Of a DNA stretch of 64,000 bases, positions 12,188 through 25,542 are shown piece after piece (within the stretch, counting starts at the first letter, position 1; each line of letters opens with the position of its first letter). Location: NCBI GenBank assembly GCA_000328365.1, contig KB291798.1, positions 1,236,697-1,300,696 on the forward strand, given 5' to 3'. The DNA comes from Capitella teleta. Lineage: Eukaryota > Annelida > Polychaeta > Capitellidae. The position numbers and the translations under genes are program-made. Below the pieces are notes generated by a model that ran no database searches, had not been told where the DNA came from, and saw nothing but the letters and a program-made list of their open reading frames with translations.

Positions 12188-12395
12188 TTGGTTCAGTGGC
12201 ATAGCGTTGGACTTTCAGTACAAAGTATGCCCCTGGATGGCCATGCACATGCCAACGTGCAGTCTCTTAGGTTGGGACTGAAATTGGGACATTTTATTCA
12301 AATAATTAAGTATTAGTGATTAATGGGCAGCGCTTTGAGTACTTCGGTGGATATTGCGCTATACAAAATATATTATTAATTATTTATTATTGATA
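12188..12395 (+). mobile_element. tRNA-derived SINE
   Basis: The head GGTTCAGTGGCATAGCGTTG resembles a tRNA D-arm with box A, and a weaker box-B-like GGTTGGGACTG follows about 85 bp later. The tail GCAGCGCTTTGAGTAC...GCGCTATACAAA is of the kind shared by many marine-animal SINEs, and it ends in AT-rich repeats. The tRNA parts are degraded, so this is a relic, not a tRNA gene. Confidence 0.65.
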
Positions 12396-15032
12396 CGGTT
12401 GAAGTACGTGAACGTTGCTACAACTTCAATGCAGGCACTGATGTACGTGCGTTAAACGCGCAATATTTCATGGTGGCATTTATTTATTCCGAGACATGTT
12501 CCTTCGTGTGTACTAGTATTTAAGATCCATGGTGGAAAAACCGCATCGGAAACATGCTCCCGGATCTGCACGAAAGACATTCGCAATCATCCGATCGTAA
12601 AGATCAACAATACAAAGAATGAAAAGTGGCCGCTAATTCAGAGGCAGTTCTGCCTGCACTGTTTGCGCGTGATCATAATTCATTCTCACTTCTTCTCTAC
12701 TGACACGAAAATTAGACAGGATAAGCATGGGTAAAAAAATATAGACTCATTACATGGACTTACACTACACAGTACAAGCGTGCGGGAAATTGCACATGAA
12801 TGCACACGCCTTTGTGCGTTGCAGATGCACGCACACTGGCCTCGTATAAGCATGTGAGCAGCCTCGATGAGCACCAGGGCCTTGTTCAGTGCTGCTGGCC
12901 TGGACTTCTGCCCTTGTATGGTTAATTACGACACACTTGTTCATCCATTTCCTCGTTATCCAAAAAGAAAAATATAAAAATAGAAAGCAATTTAGAGCAA
13001 TACTAATTTACTATTAGCTGTTTCTATTCGCTGTGTATATCTGTCCACTTTTCATGGGTATCGTTTGTTATACAATATTTGCCTAGTGCAAATACACGTG
13101 CATCGTCAATGTCAGAATCGGATGTAATTCAAGTAATGCATCCTTCTGCTTATGTACATCGAGAAGGATCTGACGTGCTCTCTGTAATTAAGGGCACCAG
13201 TATATACGTATACCGCATACATCATGGGAACCTATTGGTATGAAATAAAAACAGCACCCTGTATAATTGCATGTATGCTGAAAAGTATGATGCATGCTAC
13301 AATTGTTACCATTACGAGTATTCAATCAATTGCCAAACATGTCATTGTAACTATTATTTATTCTGTTCTATTTTTTTCTCTCTCTCTCTCCCTTCGATCA
13401 TATTTTCATGTATAATGATTATTATTATCTATACCTTTATTGTACCTTCTTTATAACGAGAAGGTCTCCCTGGACGTTCACGAAGTTTTCGGGTTACCTC
13501 AATGCGGGACATTCATATGAATCATAAATATGATATGGGGGCAAATAAGTTTTATCATGTATGTATAATAGGTTAATAACTATACACACAATCATACTTA
13601 TTACGTGATAGTAAAGTGTAACACGTATGTATAATTATTAATATAATTACGTATAAGCAAATTATACAATGTACGACTTATTTGCCATTTTTGTTGTTGT
13701 CATTTTTGTTTTCAACATAGTGGCAATTACATAGTATAATGATGTTATTGTTACGATACAATAACCATACGACTGATATCTAATTGTAGGTGTATATATC
13801 TTATCAGTGATCACACAGGAATTTCAAAATACTAACAAATCGCTTAGATGCAATTGGTGACCAAATACTTATGATCTTATAATATTATACTAAACTACAA
13901 AAAGTGGAGTAAACAGCTAGACATCGAGAAGACGGGGGGAATGATAATCCGAACATTGCGATAATTTCTTGGTAATTTTAAACCGTGTTTAGTTGATTAT
14001 AAATAGCTGAAGAGTGATCGGATAATCTTCTCGCCGCTTTCTTATCCACGCAAATATTTCGACTATGTGAAATTAGGTCAAGGGCTACGGTGATGCAAGT
14101 GAACGGATCAACCAGCCAGAGTTGTGGAATGCGCCAATCCTCGGTCGTGTCGTCCAGTGCGCTGGGATTACCCGTCCAGGCCCCCACACTCAAATGACCC
14201 TCCTAATTTTGATAGACGAGTGCGTCGTCGTCTACTGAATCTATTGCATAGCGATTCATCTGAGTTACAAGGAGGAGACAACTTGAGAAGATTCGAGAGT
14301 TCTTCAAACTAGGATCACTCGAAGATAGATTTTCACTATGGTTTACTTGTGACTTTAATTATACGCAATCTGTGTTTGGCCTATGCATTATGCAAGTACT
14401 AGGATACCGGTATATTATTGCATTTTGTAGGTTTATAGGTCTACATAGTTATACTAATACACTACTAGTATTACGGATAAGTCGAAGGCGAGATAACGGG
14501 TCATGTTACTATGTTACAGAACATGACGGTACATGTGAGAGATCTCGTGATAAGTTTTCCATATCCGATAATGTCGATACATTCAACGTTATCTCACTGC
14601 CAAGGAGCCCACTCTCGTCGAGGCCATGCACGGGCGAAGCTGTCATCCGCTGCAAAGCACGTGGTGTTGTTATGCGCGCAGCGACGCATTTCGGCGCGGT
14701 GCGCAGCCGTTCAGCGCTCGCTCCTGAGCTCAGTTGTTTGTTGGCGACGGCGGCAAGCGCACTGTGCTGCCCTTGGCTCGCCATTCAAGTTGGATCTAAC
14801 AGGATTAAACGCTCACTAATTGTTCCAAAATGACGGATTTAGAGACAACATGACCTATGGTCCTTATAAGATGTTGTTCGAGTGCGATGTGCTTTCCAGT
14901 GCCGAGTAAAGTGGATATTAGTGGTGTTTCCCGATCGGCCGTTCGCCGTGATCTCGATCATCACGATGCGACGAAGCCTCTGACGTTCAGAGCCGCCGCC
15001 GACACAGAGTCCGCGATCTCCGCCGGACTTCA

Positions 15033-18000
15033 ATGGAAATGAGCTGGACGTTATGGGCGGTTCTCTTCCTGCAGTCTATAACAGCAGTTTTAGGAGACGG
15101 AGGTGAGCATCGTGTTGTTATCGCGCTTCGAGGGGTAAACATCTCTTGTGTCCTTGTGCGGGGGTGGGTGGTTTTTATTTTTTAATGCGCTATGCAAGGC
15201 AGTCGAGCCTTAGGGCAGTGAGGCTCTGAATAGGTAGGGGTACGATCACTACACGTGTAAAGACGCCACCTTTGACCTTCGGTTGAAAAAAGTGCTCGTC
15301 CAGATGCCACCCTTGCTCTCTAACGTCTCTCAGCATCTCGAATTGTGATGACGCTGTTTTGGTTTTCGTGTTTTAAGTAGGCGAATGAATAGTGAATATG
15401 ATGCCAGATTAGAACCTTCTCGGCTTGTAGGAACTTAGGAAGTAGGAAGTATACAAAGGCTTATATGATTATGAAGCCAATGGCATTATAAAAAGTTACA
15501 AGGATTAGCCTAATAGGTCAAGGATTGAGCGCGTAGACTACTTAGTATCACAAGAGATGAAAGACGTAATAGTGAGTGCTAAACAGAACTGTCGTAGGGA
15601 AACCACATGGGGGAGGGGGTGTGTGTATGGCGCTGACTGAGCGAGGATAGTGAGTTATCCTTTTGAAACTCGAGTGCTTGCATTTTAATATTCCTTTAGA
15701 AGTTTAGAGACCGCAATTCATTCATTTTTTTTCGCGAGCTGTTCTCACGGATTGCTGCGAGTGATAATCGCTTCCCACGACGGACGCTGTTTACTCATCT
15801 GCGGTTTTATGCATCATGAGGAGGAGAAGAAAAACGACAATGAAATCATCACGCACATTGTTGACAAAACATTTTAATGTTGTATGTTTTCCAACTTCTT
15901 GCCTTCATTTAGGTTTAATAAAATGGTCAGTAAGCTAAGGAGATATATATAAATGATGACCCCTGTCCAGTTTTGAAATGAGATCTAAGAGATGTCGGAG
16001 CATGAGAACATTTATCATTCGCCCATTCAGCGGGCATTGTAAGGCCTCACTCAATCATCGATGCCTTGTTGTTGACATCCTGAGATTAGGAACACCCTGT
16101 ATCAAAGCAAACCTCGCTGTCAGAGCACATTTTTGAATTTTGAGGATTTTGAGCAGGATTTGGGAATGCATACTGCAAGATCATGCATCGATATGGCTTT
16201 CTTAGTGCGTTAACAGTTGGATTAGCCGAGTTTATTTTTCAATGACATATCGAACAATACAGAACAATGGCATTGTGCGGTTGCGGCTGTCGAAGGTCCA
16301 CATTCAACGACACAACCTTGTGTATAATTTATGGAAGCAGCTGAACTCGACGATCGTCGCGTCAGCCTGGTGTGTGGTTGTGCAGCGAAGCGCTCATGAT
16401 CTTCTGGAAAGGTTGAAGAGGGGCTGCAACTCAGTTCTGAGGAAGAGCGTGTTTACATGCAGCTATGTTGGGCCCTCCAGAAGCGACACTAGTGCTGGTA
16501 CAATGCAGCTACGTTTGGCCTGTATTTATGCGTGAATCCTCTGTCGTGAGGTGGTTCATCTTTCAATGGCGACCTGGTTTAGCAAAAAGGGCTTTGAAGA
16601 GCTGATAATGACCCGGTAGATGTACTCTAAATGGGCTCATTAACATAGCCCCGCCTCTTGACAATCATGTGTCAGTTTGATGAGCGCATCTTCGGATTTC
16701 TTCTTGAGTTGAGAGTAAATAGTCGCCGCCCTGGATGCTGCTATATTTACGGCCCTTCTCTACCACCACCACTGCAGCAGCAGCCGCGGCATTCGAGTCG
16801 CTAATTTGCTCATTGGGCTCTTGTCACTGCAATGTTTAACGTCGATCTCCTTCTCCGCCTGCATGCAGCCGCTGTGGCCCCTGGACAAGCTCTTGTCCTC
16901 TTTGTGCCCCGAACAATGCATTGGCAGAAATCTGGTCGGCGGCTTTGGCTGCCGTCGCTGCCGCTACAGCTTCTCGCCTGGGTGGTCCGCTCTCTCCGCT
17001 GCCGTTGGGGATGGGCTGCAAAGCATTGTTCCTCTGCGACGACGCGATTCATGCATGTAAAGTATAAGTTCATTCGATCACTATTGATTGGATGACAATT
17101 CGCCCCTGTCTCCACCATGATGCATGTCAATGGCCGCTATACGTTTCGCCCACCCGCCTGACGTCAGCGTGGTTCATGCTCTTGAAGCGACGGTCCGTTA
17201 TCGAGCGTCACCATTATTGGATCCTTAATAAGATGGCAGGCGAGGGGGCTCGGTCACATTCCGCGCATTCCTCGCCCTCACACCGCCTCGATCCTTTTGA
17301 TCCACCGCCGATCCCTGGGCGTGTGATCTGACCGGCGGCCACCCCAGCGCTCTGTATGCTTTCGTCTCTAGCGGCGGGGGCCTCCCTGGACGATGCTAGT
17401 ACTGCCCACTGCTAGAAAGAAAGTGCGTCGAAGCTGCAGGTCGTGCTTGCTAATCGAGGTGCGCTGTTTGGACTGACGAGCGGGCAGCTTGCCAACGAGT
17501 GACGGCGGCATTCACTTTTTATTCTCACGGCGGTCGTCCCATGCCGCATGTGACCCTGGCCTCGGCTTACGAGCACCTTGCGGGCGGCATGCAGCTGATG
17601 ATCTGTAGTATGCCTGGATTCTTAATTCGCACGTTGTCTTAACGTCTAATGTCATCAGCATGATTCATCGGACATGTGTAATTGTTAGGTCATAAAATGC
17701 GTTCGCGCTTCTTCGGGGAAAATCGGGGTCATTCATTATGTATGTTGTAGGCTTAGTCAGCCTCAGTGCCATGATGAATGGATGCAGCGCTTTCTCAGAT
17801 GAATGCAACCCATTAAATGCATGCTTCCTATTTTCATGCTGAGTATTTCTCTTGCAGAGCCGGTCATCGTCCAGTCACCAGAGAATGCTACGGCGATGGT
17901 CAAAGATGATCACAGTTTTGTGTGCAAGGCCAGTGGCCACCCTCCACCGCGCGTTCGATGGTTCTTCCAAGGGGACCAGCTCCGTGGCACTGGCTCCAAC

Positions 18001-21000
18001 TATCGGGTCCTGCGTTCTGGGACACTGCGTCTGGAAGACCTCTTACTGATGGACGCTGGCGAGTACGTCTGCGTCGCCCGCAACAGCAAGGGCGTCGCCA
18101 AATCAGCACCCGTCTACCTCAACGTCGAAGGTTCGTTCTCTTGATTACATAACCCGGAATCCCCTGATTGTTATACGCTTCTGTTGACCTTATTTGTGTG
18201 TCTATACATAATCAGGTGTTTACTATACACATTGCATGATAGCTTTATTTACGTTGCGCCATGTGCATCGTTGATCGCTGCGTGCCTGGATCGGGCAGGA
18301 CAGGCGCGATTCCCACGGTGTCCGCGGGTCAACCGAACCGGGCTTTTTCTTCGCTTTGATCTCGCCGTTCAGCGCCGAGTAAACATGACGTTGTGTGAGG
18401 GGGCCTCACAAGAGGAGCTGAAGGCGCCCTGATCTATAATTATGAGTATTTATTACCCTCTCTCACACCTCTGCATGCAGGAAGAGATTGGCACAGCGTT
18501 AGGACGATGGACACTTTTTCGGATGCGCGTTCTTTGAATGCCTCTAAACCGCAAGTGGAGGCGCGAGAGGCCTCGGGCGAGTTAACGCACGCCGCTCTGT
18601 ATGGGGCCGAGTGGGCGGCGATACAGAAAAGGGGAAAACCCAGAACGGAAAATATCATGCAATGGTTATTGAATCAACGAAAAGCCCACCGCGAAACAAT
18701 ACCAAGTGTTGAGACAGATATCCACTGTTAAAATTGGAGCTCGGTTATTTCCAGGGCAGCGTATAATGATATAATCTTTCTGTGTTGGAAGTATTTTATT
18801 TCCGTGTGAAAGTTAAAAAGATAAAATACTGATCGATATGTTTGTTGTTTTCAGCCGCAGTGGATATCATCGAGGGCCCTGTGAACCGCACCGTGCACTG
18901 GGGTGTCGGGGTGATTCTTAAGTGTGAGGCAGTCGGTGTCCCTCCCCCGCACATCACCTGGAAGAAGAACAACCAATCGGTGAGCAGTATTAGCTTTGTG
19001 TATAATTACGCACGAATATCTGCATGAGCGATTCCCAGAATTACAAAGGTTTCGCGAGTGTAATTGCGCAAGTATAGATTATTCAACAGCTCATTATCTC
19101 AATGGCGTAACATTGAATGATCGCTTATGATATATGATATGTATTATAATCCGTTTGAGACACGGCAGTGACCACACACAGCGATGACCCGCGGGCAAGA
19201 TTGCCTTTGATGTGTGGGTCACAGCGCACAGCCATAGGACCGCGAATCCATTAATTTTTTTTTTTTTTTATTGGTATCAATGCGCGGGTATTACGTGTCG
19301 ATTCGTTGGAGTTACGTAACGTTGCCCTGAATGATTTTCTGTCTGGTGTTAAGAGACGGAACTAGTTCAGCATGCGCGCCCGGGAGAGGGACTGGTTAAC
19401 GCACCAGAAAACTTTTCTTTACGCGACCCCAAGTTATCTCCCTCCTTTTACTCCGTATTCAGAGCTCTATAAAGACTGCGTGCGTAACGAGCTAGTAAAT
19501 GATATAAATTATATGCGCTATTTCATTGGTGTTTAAAAGTCCTGACATAGGTAATCAATCGCTCACTAAATGCAATGCAAGACTTTTTAACTTCTTTATC
19601 AGAAGAAAATAAAGAAATACATAAAGATGTATATTTCGTAATGAATGTTCACGAGGGGGCAGCCGGGTGCATGATGGGGGGTTGCTTAAATCAGGCAAAG
19701 GAATGCGCTGCAGAGGCGACATATATATTTATGCATTGTATGTACCGGAGAGAATAGCGTATTGCCCCCTTACCCCCGTTCGTGTCTTCTGCCATGCCAT
19801 GCTTGGTTGCCCGCTGACTCACACTCAGTATTCGTCATCTGCAGCCTCAGCAGCCTCTGCAGCAGCCTCAGGTGCCCGATCTCTCTCGCTCCTCCTCTGA
19901 CTGCCTGCGATCGATCTCCGGTGATTGATCCTCTTGCATGTTACGGCCATCAGCGCTCCCCGCCCCCTTCCCCGATGCAGCGCCTTCTTTTCTCAACACC
20001 CCGGGTCTTCTTCTTCTTTCAGATCATCGACGAAGAGACGCAGATGTTGTACAGCAAAACCTTCCTCAAAGTGAACGCCACTGCCCCTGCCACCTATGAA
20101 TGCATCGCACAAAACAGATTGACCCTGAAGGGCACCAGAACACAATCAAAATCAGCATATATCAGTATTATCGGTCAGTATATATTATTATGTCATGCGA
20201 GGATGAATTTCAGGCTGTGTGTGATCTTAGCATATACCCGGTACGTAGATTTCGAGGGTTATATAAAAACGATAAAAGCCATGTTCGACGATTTCCTGTT
20301 GGCGATTTTGAGCTTCTCCTGGCGGCGTTCGCTGGATGCAGCTGCATGCTGTGAGCTTGTGATATAGTGTAAACTATTAGTACTCGCAGTTCGGAAGCTG
20401 CGGTTTCCTGGTCACGTGGCCCGCATGACAGAGCGGCATGGCCGTTACCCCTTTTGCAACATCCTCACTCGTCACCCTGCGGAATGAAAGCAAACAGATC
20501 TTGTGTGCGGTTTTCGCCATTTTTCTTCTCCTTGTTACACTTGGTCCATAACATATGAAAGAGTTTTAAATTGGAATGACTCAATGCGGAGATGTTGCAT
20601 TACTAACGGATGACTGTCTCCATTCCGAGATCGCTCTTTTTCATCTCTGTCGAACAAAAGCGAAGCCAAAGCGAATCACTCGCTGATCGCCGCTCAAGTT
20701 ATGATTGACAGCTTAAGTCTTGCAGCGGCACTGGTGGCGGCCTCATGCGCACCGCTAGGACACCATTTAACTCCGAATTACAACCCTGTAGGAAAACGCT
20801 GACGGCGCTCTCAAAGTCAAGAAATTTGATTTTGCTCAGCGGTGCTATCACACAGGTGTCGCGCTCGTAAAGTTGATGGTGTCGGGCGTGCTTGGTACCG
20901 TCAGTCGCTGGCAGTACTCTTGCGAAGCTGCTTCCGAGTTATACCAGTTTCTCAAATACCCCCACACAACGCACTTGGCGCCGACTGATGATATTATACG

Positions 21001-24000
21001 CGCGGCTTTTATGCTTATGCGATGCAGATAACATTGAACCACTTTGGGGCATAGCCTGTAATTTTGAAGTTCATAAATAAGACGGCTCTCGAGCGATACT
21101 TATGCATGTAAATTAGACCGCATCTCTGGAGTTCTGTTTGAAATTTGAAAAATGCGTGGAATGCGTTTGATGGGCTATTTTTATCTCACAAATGCACATG
21201 ACTGCAAACACGACTGACTTGACTGTGGTGGCCGTGTCGTCCGATCAGGCAATACTTAAAAGAATTCGCCCGTTGTTAGAGGTGCCTGGATATAACTTCC
21301 ATTGTGAAGCACATTCTTCGTGTCAAATGTATGATATTTTCTTGCTAAACATGTTCAAGACATATTGCTGCAAACGGCAGGTCTCAGCTTCTGACACGCG
21401 GCCGATAAGCGTATAGAGTACGCGATGCATTTGAGGCACACGGTACGCGGGGGCAGGTGACGCGGCGCTTTGTTTGCAACTTGCACTGATGCGATCGCCG
21501 CGTGTGCGCTGCGTGCATTCGGCCTTCCTCTTCCTGCTGCTTCTCCTCCGTCGCAGCTGGCCTCTTCTCGCCCAGCGTCCGTTGTTTCCGTCTCCTGAGT
21601 GCTCGTCGGGGTGCTTAACGACGCGCGACATATATAGTATTTGCAGTATACTGCAGGCGAAGCCATCTGTGCATAGATCTGAGTGTATATGGCATGAAGC
21701 GCAGCTGGTAGTCTCGCCCTCATCTGCCAGGCAACACCCCGCACTCGCTGACCTCCCTTATCATCGGTGGTGTCCCAAAAGTTTTGTCGGGGCAAGCGTC
21801 GCGTTCAAACAATGCACATGGCATCTTTTTGATCGTCAGCACTGCACGGCATGCAAGGATAAGCGCGTTGCTTGGCCTGCAGCAGCGACGCCGCCGCATT
21901 CGCATATAGAGTCGTACAAGCGCCGCCGCCCCCGCGCCACACCTACGCATATCCAGGCACGCAGCCGCCGCATCCAGGGGCGCGATAAATGCGCGCACTT
22001 GATGCAGGAGGGAAGGGGCAAAGAGGGGATGGGGTGCGCGTATGGGAGACTTCTGCGTGCATGGGAGGGGGGTGGGTGGCGGAGGGGATATTCTGAACAC
22101 TACAGCTGCATTTGTGCTTGTGTTCGGTGCATGATCAGTTAGTAGCTACACCTGCAGCGCCAATGCACCGTGCAGCCACTGATTGATCTGATTGTTCACC
22201 TGGATTGACCACTGATTCAGCTCAGGTATTAGCGCCATTTGCGGAGATTTCATCGATATATTATGGGAGGCATTTTCTTCTCTTGAAAGAGAAGGGAATT
22301 ATCAATATTATGGAAGGAGAGGGGGTAATACTTCTATGCATACGGAGCAATCATCGAATTGCGCTGAGTCGCTCTTCCAAGAAACCGAAGCCGAGTGCTG
22401 GGAGATTCATGTTCGTTTTTTCTTCTCCGTCTTCTTCAGAAGTCAGAACAGGGATCGACGATGGGAAGGGGTTTGCGATTCCCAGGAATTTCCTTGCAGC
22501 CAAATTTCGACGGCGTCGCGTTTTCATGCATACGTGCCGCAAAGCACGTGGCGTCGTGATTGCGTCACGAATTAAATCGTCTCAATTAGATTATTAGCCA
22601 ATGAGGCGATGACGTAACAACCCCTCGTCGTCGGAATGCGTCGTCCTGATCATTGCGATAAGCTGCGGCGTCGGCGGCCCATCTGTTGTCGGTCATCCAG
22701 GCACCGCTGACCAGCGGCCAGTTGTCCGGCCCTGACACTACTTCCCTCCAGGGTCGTGCGCATTCATGGCCCGAATTCGACGATTCTCTCCTCCACCGCT
22801 GCTTCTCTCGGTGGCGCTTGCTGCAGGCTAGCCTGATGGATGGCTACGAGCGGCGATAGATGCTGGCAGTGTAGATTAAAATGTCATTAGGGTGCATGCC
22901 GCCACCGCTGCGCATCGGTGAGGGTGTCTCCCAAACCCATACATCACTGAGCGGTCACCCGCCTCCTCTTTATATTCAGCGTCCAGTCTCCGGTCCTAAA
23001 AGGGCATGCAAAGTTTGTGTGGGCGTTTAGTGTTGGATGTATGTTGTGTCTAACGTTGTTTCCCGTTCTCTTTTCCATGTGCGGCTTCTTCTTGCTGATT
23101 ACAGAAAGTGCAAGGTACGTTGCTCTCCTTCTATACGAACGCCGCCGCCGCTGCAGTGCCGCTTGAATGATGCATGCGACGCTTATGCAACCGGCGGCTT
23201 TCGAAATCGATCCGCTGTGCTTCATGTCTGGTTTACTTGCAGGCCCAAGGGATCGTGCGGCCCGTACAACGGCTCTGTCTGCGAACAGTGGATGCCTGCT
23301 GGCCGCTCTGTGTTTGCCGAGCAGTCATCTGAGGCACTGGTGCTGTCCGCTCTGAAAGGGCTTGAACCCGTTGCCAGCCAGCGATGTCGACGAGCCTTGC
23401 AACAACTCTTCTGCCACACTGCCTTCCCCGTCTGCGATCAAACCCAGGAAGCTGATGCAACAGCAGCCACGCCCCCTCCTCCTCCTCTCTCTCAACGGCC
23501 GCTCTGCAGGTGAAAATACATTGCGTCTATACTCACTCTTCTGTCATTTTAACGCAGTTGTCTCACATGAATTGTGTGGATTTTATGACTGACACGTAGC
23601 GTATAATGCTTTTGCAGAGAGACTTGTGCTGCGGTGACAGAGTTCTTCTGTCAAGAAGAGTGGAAGAAGCTGGAGCAGAAGCTGTCTCCGCAGCTTCGCC
23701 TGCCTCCGTGTGACACTCTCCCTGATAAGAACTCATCAGTCTGCTCTTATGTGAACCTATTCAACCTGCAGCCAGAGGACAAAACCAGTAAGCCACCACT
23801 CCAATGTAACCAACAATATAGGATTTTAATGCTTTCATCCTCCAGCCTCCTGTTATAACGATAATGGCCATTCATATGTTGGGTCAGTGAACCACACAGA
23901 GGGAGGCCTGGTGTGCCAGAACTGGGCACACCAGGAACCCCACACACACAGCAGGCACCCCAGGGTTTTCCCAACGCTCAATGATGCCAGCAACTTCTGC

Positions 24001-25317
24001 CGCAACCCGGGAGGAGAGCGGGAGAGGCCCTGGTGCTTCACTCTCGACCCGAACGTGCGCTGGCAGTTTTGTTCCATACCTAAATGCGGTAAGTACAGCG
24101 TGACTTCAAGTTATCCAACATCTGACTTGCTGCCGTTTCTGACAGAAAACTCCACCAGGATCATGACACCAGAATCTGGTGATAAAATCTTCTCCATTGA
24201 AACCATTATCATCATCTCGGCGGTTGCTGCCATCTCTCTGAGCCTCGTGGCTCTCATTGCTGTGCTGTGTTGTCGCATGTGGCACAACAATGAGCGGCGC
24301 AAGTATAATCAAGCTCCGCAGTACGATTTTGACATCGACATTGACCGACTGCCGTCCAACGCTTGCTACCATCAGCGCCCCCCTGATGCCTGTATACCTC
24401 CGAAGCTGGAGGCGTTGGAGTACCCTCGTAATAATGTGGTGTATGTACGGGATATCGGCCAGGGGGCTTTTGGACGCGTATTCCAAGCGAAGGCCCCGGG
24501 AGTCACACATGGTCATGATTGGAGATATGTTGCAGTGAAGATGCTAAAAGATGACGCAACAGATGATATGCAGAGGGATTTTGAGCGAGAAGCTCTTCTC
24601 ATGGTGGAGTTTAACCATAAGAACATAGTGCGTTTATTAGGTGTATGTGCTGTGGGTAAACCCATGTGCCTAATCTTTGAATACATGAGCAAAGGGGACC
24701 TGAATGAGTTCCTCAGGAACTGTAGCCCTGATCACTTCATTGTGCGCCGGCGTAGCACAGAAGTATTGTCTCGGGACGAACCCAAACTGAATCACGTCGA
24801 GCAAGTGGACATAGCCCAGCAAATAGCTGCTGGCATGGTGTACCTTTCTGAGAGAGGTTTTGTGCATCGTGATCTCGCCACTCGCAACTGTTTGGTCGGT
24901 GAGCACATGGATGTCAAGATCTCAGACTTTGGCCTGACGCGGTACGTCGTGCCGGGGGAGTGCTTCCAGGGGAGCGAAAACGACGCCATTCCTATTCGCT
25001 GGATGCCACTCGAGGCAATCCTCTACAACAAGTTCACCAGCGAATCAGACGTGTGGTCTTTTGGAGTTCTTCTGTGGGAGATCTTCTCCTTCGCCCTGCA
25101 GCCCTATTACGGCATGGCACACGAAGAGGTCGTCAAGTACGTTCGTGAGGGCAAAGTGCTCTCCTGTCCGGATAACACTCCTCAGGAGATGTACGACATG
25201 ATGCGCCTGTGTTGGAGTAAGCGTCCCGCCATGCGCCCTCCCTTCAGAGCCCTCCACGCCTCGCTCTGCAATCTGCAGCCACTGCTCGTCCAACGCCAAA
25301 AGACTGAGCGACTCTGA
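15033..25317 (+). CDS. MUSK-like: MuSK/ROR-family receptor tyrosine kinase
   Basis: Eight exons (15033-15102, 17858-18130, 18855-18979, 20023-20173, 23105-23114, 23243-23509, 23618-23787, 23846-25317) splice in phase to 845 residues. They encode a signal peptide (MEMSWTLWAVLFLQS), an I-set Ig domain, a second Ig split by an intron, a Frizzled CRD with ten cysteines (opening GSCGPYNGSVC), a Kringle with all six cysteines (CYNDNG to SIPKC), a transmembrane helix, and a kinase in one exon. Kinase landmarks are GQGAFGRV, VAVKM, HRDLATRN, DFGLTR and QPYYGMAHEEV, the last two-thirds reading very close to vertebrate MuSK. Unlike MuSK, the activation loop reads YVVPGECFQGSENDAIP with no tyrosine pair, and the juxtamembrane NPxY site appears as NACY. 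Two Ig plus Kringle is intermediate between ROR (one Ig + Kringle) and mammalian MuSK (three Ig, no Kringle). The expected role is a surface receptor for Wnt- or agrin-type signals. The long introns (0.7-2.9 kb) hold CpG-rich sequence but no other gene. Confidence 0.92.
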
Positions 25318-25496
25318 CGCCAGCTGCAGCAGCTGCAACCGCCACATGTCCCTTCCTCATGCAGCTGCTGCCCAGGGGCGTGTGTTCTTGTCAGAAATCT
25401 CAAATCAACTGTGTCCATATCAAGGCAAGCAATAGCTGTGCACGCATCTTGCCTGTGTGAATGTCTTGTGCACTGAGCATAATACAAGTTCATCCT

Positions 25497-25542
25497 CACT
25501 CTCTTTCTCTCTCTCTCTCTCCCTCTCTCCCTCTCTCTCTTA
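25497..25542. repeat. (TC)n microsatellite
   Basis: CT-rich dinucleotide run about 180 bp after the kinase stop codon, probably in its 3' UTR. Confidence 0.85.

Larger units (their letters stand above)
10924..15032. other. Intergenic region with SINE and promoter of the kinase gene
   Basis: No coding exon is supported. It contains an inverted repeat at 11264-11355, a tRNA-type SINE at 12188-12395 and low-complexity AT sequence. From about 14.5 kb the base composition becomes richer in G+C and CpG, running into the first exon of the receptor kinase, which fits a promoter and 5' UTR. The open frames here (for example 14372-14833) lack domains and overlap on both strands. Confidence 0.55.

Noticed and set aside
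12188-12260. tRNA gene
   Set aside because: Only the D-arm and anticodon-like part resemble a tRNA. The acceptor and T arms do not pair, and a SINE tail follows.
14372-14833. 153-codon frame before the kinase gene, with antisense frames
   Set aside because: CpG-rich promoter/5' UTR region. Both strands are open, and there is no domain or splice support.
21474-22142. 222-codon open frame in the large kinase intron
   Set aside because: It lies in GC-rich intron DNA with overlapping frames on both strands, is low complexity and basic, has no domain, and would interrupt the receptor between its Ig and Frizzled parts.
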